DNA from: Fomitopsis serialis
Lineage: Eukaryota; Basidiomycota; Agaricomycetes; Polyporales; Fomitopsidaceae
Assembly (NCBI RefSeq): GCF_022376445.1
Contig: NW_025954966.1
Location: 851,013 to 915,012 of the forward strand
Direction of reading: 5' to 3'
DNA length: 64,000 nucleotides
The translations under genes were made by a program, and so were the position numbers. Positions 57,785-64,000 of this stretch are shown here, piece by piece (the stretch's first letter is position 1; every line of letters starts with the position of its first letter). The notes beneath the pieces were generated by a model. The model was not told the DNA's origin, did not search any database, and was given only the letters and a program-made list of their open reading frames with translations.

Positions 57785-59873
57785 TTTATCGCCGTCGCGG
57801 GGGCTTGGGAGCGCCAGGAAGTATTTCCCGTTGCTTCATTGCATCGCTTATAACCAACTTTGCGCACGAAGCGCCGTTCCGTAAGGGTTCGGGATGCCAA
57901 CGAGATGCTGGCGCCCAGCTGAACGCATCGCCGTGGCGGAGCCACACTGCAATGACCATCCGACTGTCCAACATTGATTGCGCGTATGATGGTATGATGC
58001 ACGAAGGGTGCCCGACAGGCTCTGAGCGGAGATGCGACTCCCGGCGGCCTCGGAGAGCGACGCCGCTGTCATCACCACTGGATGCCATACAATTCACCCG
58101 TTCACAGAAGAAGCGCGACTAATGGAGAGGAGTGAGTCTTCGGGGCATCGATATCAAATCACTGGCGCCCGTGAGTCCCATGCTCCTGAGGGAGGCATCA
58201 TGCTGCATACGGACCTAGGTAAGCTATCGAATGCAACAAGCGGGTCAGAACTGCATCTCTAACCATGCATACAATGAAGCACACTATAATGATACGTACC
58301 GCAAATCAGGAGTCGAGTAAATCTTCTCGGTGTCAGTACTTAGCGCTGACATAGCTCTCAGGCGTAGCTCCTAAAAGACCGTGAGCAGAGACAAAGAGAG
58401 CTTTGGCGTGTTGCTTGGCTGAATCATTGATGACTTGGTGTGAGTCTGTCCTTGACATCAGTATCAGGAACCGCTTCAAATTACTATTCAAGCAGTGGCG
58501 TATCATACCTTGAATCGCCTGCGAGTATGCTCGTATTCGCCGGCCAAAATCAACTGAGTCGTACGAAAGGCGTCCTCCTCCGAGAACTAGCTGTGACAAT
58601 GTCTATATAGGTCAAACATCTTACGAGGATGCATGAGACTGAATGACGTTCCACTCCGCGCAACATCGAATACAATGTAGCGATATGCTCGGAACTGCAC
58701 TCGGCCTTGACTCGGCCAGTCATTCCCAGAGAGCACTGCTTTATTTTACGCCGCACGTCGGACGGTACAGGTGTGTCCTGTGCATCCATGTCTCAGCGTG
58801 CGCCCGCTGTGCTCTTTGACTCCAAGACGAACGCTGTGAAGTATTGAGGATCATTCCAGCGAAGCGTTTATTTCCGCGTCTTTTGAGGCATGTTCAGGGA
58901 GTGTACGCATTCCTATTTCATCAGCTCACGTAGCGGGGACGGGTGCTTCAGGGATGCCGATACTTCAATCCGGGCGGCTCGTGATTTGATGCTGCGAACA
59001 CAAAAGATAGAGCTGTTTAATCAGCCATCCAAAGGGAACCACCACTCACAAAGTTTCCCAGGAAATCAACTTCCATCGCAAGCAGAGGTCTATCGTCTTG
59101 GCGTCAGACAATGCGCTGGTGATACGCATAATATCTGCCAGATGCATCTCTAGCCTACTTCGCTGCATAGCTCGGCGCGCTGAGAATGTAAGCGCACTGA
59201 TGTCTTGCTGGAGGAAAGTTCGATTGCGGCTGCAACAGGTTTGTGCGGCGTCACAGCTTGAGCTAATCGTGCTACTGGCTCACAAGTAGTAGGGGTTTCG
59301 ATGGGCGATAACACAGTGCTCATGTATCTTCCCGGTCGGGATTCGTTGGTCACTTCAAGAGCCTTTAGGTGCCAGTGTGTGTAGAAGATGACAGTACAGA
59401 ACTGCACGATTGAACTTGAGTTACGAGGTGGCCACGCCTGATCATAGTCAGGAGGAGCCAAGCGCCCGCGCCAGTAGCGATCTAATCTTCCCACGACACC
59501 TGAATAATGGTGGAGGAGGAGGACGCGAGCACACTTGAGGAGGAGGAAAGAGTCGGACTACAGTGGTTGTATAACACTATGTTACATAGTATGTTTGATC
59601 AGGAGGCGCAAACATGTGCGATCGGGTCTAAAGACCCCCATCGCCAAGCCTAGTAAGATGTATCTACTATGCTACTCTGCGTTAGTACATCACCTCTTGA
59701 ATCGACTAATATCGGGTCTCCGCGGCCGAGGTCTTCACGGTCTATCATTCGATGCTCCTATTCATCACCGCACTCACTGTTAGGTAGGTCGATCGCTCAA
59801 TCAACAACATGAATCTGCTAGATGTAACTTAGAACGATAGCAGCTGTCAGACTTGTTCAACCAGTCTTACTGG
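57785..59873. other. Unresolved region, possible unrecognised spliced gene on minus strand
   Basis: Minus-strand pieces between about 58.3 and 59.5 kb have exon-like coding with intron borders. Examples are ISALTFSARRAMQRSRLEMH and IMRITSALSDAKTIDLCLRW (59.07-59.2 kb), then KSRAARIEVSASLKHPSPLR with a stop near 58918. No domain was recognised and no start was found, so a gene is not claimed. Confidence 0.25.
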
Positions 59874-61762
59874 TCACATCCCGATCCCTGTTGCTCTGCG
59901 CCTGACCCCCACCCTGCACTTGACAGGCTTCCGCAAGAAACCCTCCTTGGTATCCAACTATCAAGAGCATGAGTGCCCCGTCCATATCGCAACGCATCAC
60001 CGGATACACGTACCTTTTGGCTAGTGTCTTCCAAGACGAAGTGGTACCGTCGGAATACGGAAGCTACGATGATAAACAGTTCCATACTCGCCAAATTGCG
60101 GCCGATACATCCCCTACATCAGCGCTCAGTCAGAAATATTGCTGCAACACCGCACGAGCGCAACGCACCTCGGTCCGAACGAGAACGGGTTGAAGGCCTT
60201 CTGGAGCTCGTTCTTATCCCGCTCCAGCCAGCGTTCAGGTCGAAACACGTCCGCGTCGCTTCCCCATACGTCCTCGTTTCGGTGGACAGTGTAAGTCGGC
60301 ACCGATAGGACCGTGCCTTCGGGGAAGAACCGCCCGCACACCGTCAACCCCCGGTAGGCACCTCGCGGGGCAGACCGATTCCAGAGGTCGAGTGGACTCG
60401 CATGCCCTCGTTGATCACCGCATCGAGGTACGGAAGACGTCTGACTTGCTCGAACGTGACGACGGGATCATCCTCGCCGCCGAGTGCTGCGTCCAGCTCG
60501 CGCTGTAACTTCTCCTGGACGTCAGGGTTGGCTGCCAGGTGATAGGCTATCGCGCACGACGAGCTTGAGATGAGGTGATGAGCACCTAGAGAACGACTCG
60601 AGCAGGAGAACATACTCACTTCGACGTTGTATCTGACCCAGCGATGAGCTGAGTCAGGGCGTCCGCTGTAAGCTCCTTCGCACCCAACGGCCTCCCCTCC
60701 TCATCCTTCCCCTGCTGCAGCTTCGATAGCAAGTCCGTCCTCTCCGTCGGCGCAGCCAGACGCTTCGAGATCGCAGCGATCGCCATCCCCGCCAACAACT
60801 CCACTGAGGTGGCCCCTGGCGGTACCAGGGGACGAACCGAACGAGCCACGGTCGCCAGCGCGGTGGCAGCACGCCGATCGACGCGGAGTACTCGCCACGC
60901 TCGTTTATAATCTGCACGGCGGGGCAGTAGGTCACCTCTGGTGAATCTTACCTGAGCTACCGTATGACGCCATTGCGGCCTCCTGGGATAGGACAGTCGG
61001 TGCAGTATCTGCGCAGGCTTGGAGCATGCCGAACGGTGCCCGAAGGCTAGGTCCCCTGAAGGAGACGGTCACGCATCATACGGCTACCCTAGCGACGTCG
61101 ACGGCGAATGCGTACCAATGATGTCGAACGCGAGGTAGTTGAACCATGGCAGCATCCATCCACACACGGCCTCCCTCGCGTCGCCAGCCTCGCCCTCCTT
61201 CCCCTCGAAGCCCTCCGCGCCGCGCCCGCACACCGGTCCCACTGCCTGAAGAGCGCGGCGACGTGCACGCGCGTGTACGGCTCGAACTCGAGCACACTCT
61301 TCTGCGAGAAGACGTGCGCGACGACCTTGCGCTTGCGCGTGTGGTCCGCGCGGGAGCGCGTGTTGAAGAGCCCGCGCGTGATGGACACGAACGCGTCGTA
61401 GAAGTCCGACTTCGTCGTGCCGTTCCCGTGCGCGTAGACGTCCTGGATCCCATCCGGGTCGCAGATGGACAAGTGGTTTGGCGCCAACCGGACGAAGGTC
61501 CCTGTGTGACGATGCACGTTCAGCTCGGACGTCTGGTTCGATGGGAAGACTTCTCACCGTACTGCTTGTGTAGCTGGTGGACAACCTCAGAGCGGTGGCC
61601 TTGAGCGGCTACTCGTCCGAGCCATACGTCCGACAGCTTGGCTAACCAAGGGCCTGGGTAGGAGCGGAGGGCATGTGGATCTGTGAGGTAAGGTAAAAGA
61701 TGCGCGAGGCATGCAACGAAGAGAAGTACAAGGGCCAGTAAGGCCACAGACATCGTGTTCAT
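59874..61762 (-). CDS. Cytochrome P450 D (CYP53-like)
   Basis: The ATG at 61762 opens MNTMSVALLALVLLFVACLA, a membrane anchor, then RSYPGPWLAKLSDVWLGRVA. Exons give GTFVRLAPNHLSICDPDGIQ, VYAHGNGTTKSDFYDAFVSI, TRGLFNTRSRADHTRKRKVV and HVFSQKSVLEFEPYTRVHVA. Next are TDLLSKLQQGKDEEGRPLGA, the I-helix LIAGSDTTS, NPDVQEKLQRELDAALGGED, the K-helix segment YLDAVINEGMRVHSTSGIGL and PEGTVLSVPTYTVHRNEDVW with FRPERWLERD. The haem loop is NPFSFGPRGCIGRNLASMEL, joined across an intron. The last exon EGFLRKPVKCRVGVRRR ends at TGA 59874-59876. These blocks resemble the benzoate 4-hydroxylase family (CYP53), from memory. The gene looks complete. It may serve general aromatic metabolism, not the cluster. Confidence 0.85.
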
Positions 61763-64000
61763 GTTGTCGACCCGAAGTGCGAAGGCAGATATACAAATGG
61801 GGGCGGGGATACCTTCATTTCCATCGTTGACCTCGAGGTTATGTAGGCAAAAGCTACATGGTGCGAACACTTGGATAGTGTTTGTGAATATGGCGCAAGC
61901 GCCACAGCTGCGAAAGTTCTGCGCTCATTGTTTTCTGTCACGACTTCCAGCTCTGAGCATAGTCACAACAGCGCCTGCATTTCTTATATCATTCAGCGTG
62001 AGCGGCGTTCTAGCCTACAGATTGAGTTCGGGTTGTTTAGCTCACTCACATGAGCAGACAGGTGTCATGTCATCCCCTGGCTACAAATACTGCATGGGTA
62101 CCCGATGTTTCCTTCGCGAACGCGCGCAAGCAGTAATCGATACCTGGAACGGTGGAGAAGTTAACAGATGCTCGACACACATTGAGTCTCTCTATGGACA
62201 TTGGCGTACATGGAGTCCCATTCTGTCTAGCGAGATGAAGAATTGCTTCAGTGTGCATCCCATTTGAAGAAACCAAAGCCCGTCGCCAGAGCAAGGTTTG
62301 AAGCCGGTTGAATGATGGAACCGGCGGCAAGCCTTCCTAGGGCGGTAGTCAAAGAACGACTCTCACGACCGTGACCTACTGAAGGCCGGCAGGGAAGCTG
62401 TCTTCCCTTTCTTCGGGGGCTAACGCAGCGACAATCAGCATATGACAGCACAGGAGCTGCTCGGAACGCACTGCACACACTGCTTTCGCGCCCTTGAGGA
62501 CATCGTTCGGAGACACCGTGGCTGGAGTCCGGTGCCCAGCAGGCGGACCAGCATGCTACTTGCATTTCGGGGAGTCGCACTGAGGTGTCCGGCCACTCTC
62601 AGGGCGTCCATGGTAGGACAAATCCCGTCCTGGCAGCATACGCATATCCCATTTTCACAAGGCGCTATGGTGGTGAAGGGAATGGGTAACTTGTCGAGTC
62701 GTATTATAGTAAGCTTTGACAGGCGGATGTCATGGGTTCGAAACACTGCGCCGTCCAATACTTATCTTATGCAGTGGGGGCTTTTGTGCGTTAACGTGCC
62801 AGCGATTCGTACGATCGGCCTTTTGCCATGGGGAAAGCATTCGGAGTCATAATGCAGTCTCAGATGAAGAAGGAACATTGGTCTCACCGGAACAAAGCCC
62901 CTTAGTCGAATCCCTCCATCTATACACGCGTACTCCGGTGTTGAACGTCGGCCCCTGGGACAAGACTGCCGCGGTTTTTGCCTGCAGGGTTACTTCCAGC
63001 CTAGAAACTCGAATTCACGGAAGCGTGTTCGATTGAGAAAGCCGGGACAACAGCTGAGATTTCCAACACAACCGCACATGAGGAGGAGAGTAGTGACTTG
63101 GAATTGAATTTGAGTTGAACACTCGAACATTGAGCGCATCCGCACTGGCATCATATCCGCAAGTTCAGGTGCCCGATCAGTGCCCGATCGCGTCCCACGT
63201 GGCAGTACTGACGGACTGACCGGCGCTCGCGAGCAACCTTCGTGTGCCCGCTGTATCACCACTCATTCAGACCAACGCATTCCTTGGGTCGACTGCGGAC
63301 CTCCCTGTTGGCCGAATGAGAGTGTATAGATACGGAACCAATACTGTGACGTTCCATAAGTTTGTTGCGAGCCCGCTGCACCGTTGATTCAGTCTAGTAT
63401 CCGCCAGCCGTGACCAGCAGCCTGTTGCGGTCCGAAGGTGTGTGCTAATCTGCTACGAGTTACTAACTCAAAGCTGACAATAGTATGTTCCGAAACCGAA
63501 CGCGACAGTGTCAGGTTACGTCCACTCTTGCAGTGCCTTTTGAATATGTCGGTGGCACATCACGTCTTGAGGACCCTGTCATGTCAGAGGGCTCCGCACT
63601 GGCCTGGATCCGCAGTCTATCACACCCTACTGAGGATCGGCCAGACTTGGGCCAGACATAACTGAGGAGGGAACGTGTGCAACCACATTGATGCGCCCAG
63701 CTGATCATGGGCCGGTGGCGGCGAGGACTTGCGGACACAAGCGCCGTGGAGGAGAGGAGGAAATGATGCGGCCATCGCCCGGCCAGGGCCGGCCTAGATG
63801 TTCGACATGGCTGGCGGGAATGCTCAAAGGTTTGTGTGTCCTGTATCCTCTTCACCGTGCATCATCTAATGCCTGTCGTCGTAGTGAACAGCCACTATAC
63901 TCCTCAACTTGAAGCCTATCAAGTCAAGAATGCCATCCACCCACCATCGACCGACGGATGCAAAATGGAGTGTGATCGTGATCGGCCGGTGGTCTGTCAG
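61763..64000. other. Right edge, no gene recognised
   Basis: About 2.2 kb with only motif-free ORFs on both strands. A TTCGAAACAC at about 62736 looks like a weak B box but has no A box partner. Confidence 0.4.

Noticed and set aside
62700..62760. tRNA or SINE B box
   Set aside because: TTCGAA motif alone, without A box at proper distance.
1..64000. CRISPR array or bacterial operon features
   Set aside because: Intron-rich eukaryotic genes throughout; no direct-repeat/spacer pattern seen.

Overview
The window looks like nuclear DNA of a basidiomycete fungus, probably Agaricomycetes (my guess is a polypore or relative). Genes are cut by many introns of about 50-70 bases. Five genes encode the DUF6533/DUF6534 membrane proteins typical of Agaricomycetes, and the P450s are of basidiomycete type. 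No gene is uninterrupted, so all models below were built by hand by joining exons with splice signals and checking them against conserved protein motifs. Exact ends are approximate unless stated.

Layout. 1-1.3 kb: 3' part of a DUF6533 gene (+) in strongly CpG-depleted DNA. 2.9-5.3 kb: P450 A (-). 7.0-9.3 kb: DUF6534 gene (-). 10.2-12.2 kb: cyclopropane-fatty-acid-synthase-like methyltransferase (-). 14.8-17.1 kb: P450 B (+). 17.8-19.2 kb: alpha/beta hydrolase with a PTS1-like C-terminus (+). 19.5-20.1 kb: truncated, nonsense-mutated copy of the UbiA gene (-). 20.5-22.4 kb: second DUF6534 gene (-). 23.9-25.0 kb: intact UbiA-type terpene cyclase/prenyltransferase (-), divergent from P450 C (+, 26.1-28.4 kb). 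30.3-33.1 kb: GMC oxidoreductase (+). 34.2-36.5 kb: a large inverted repeat whose arms carry tRNA-derived (SINE-like) sequence, the left arm split by a TA-flanked transposon. 36.9-37.4 kb: short-chain dehydrogenase remnant. 37.7-39.1 kb: HSL-type hydrolase (+). 39.6-41.2 kb: DUF6533 gene (-). 42.5-44.7 kb: MFS transporter (-). 45.8-53.2 kb: highly reducing type I polyketide synthase (-), divergent from a stand-alone enoyl reductase (+, 54.2-55.5 kb). 56.3-57.8 kb: DUF6533 gene (-). 59.9-61.8 kb: CYP53-like P450 (-). The rest holds no gene I recognise.

How they may work together (inference). A UbiA-type terpene cyclase, a reducing PKS with a partner enoyl reductase, several P450s, a GMC oxidase, two alpha/beta hydrolases and an exporter are the parts list of a terpene-polyketide hybrid pathway, comparable in gene content to the ascomycete fumagillin cluster but in a basidiomycete. 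The PKS ends at its carrier domain with no release domain, so one of the hydrolases or an unseen acyltransferase would have to offload the chain. The DUF6533/6534 genes and repeats are probably bystanders. Two P450 models contain apparent one-base frameshifts, which are either assembly errors or real damage.
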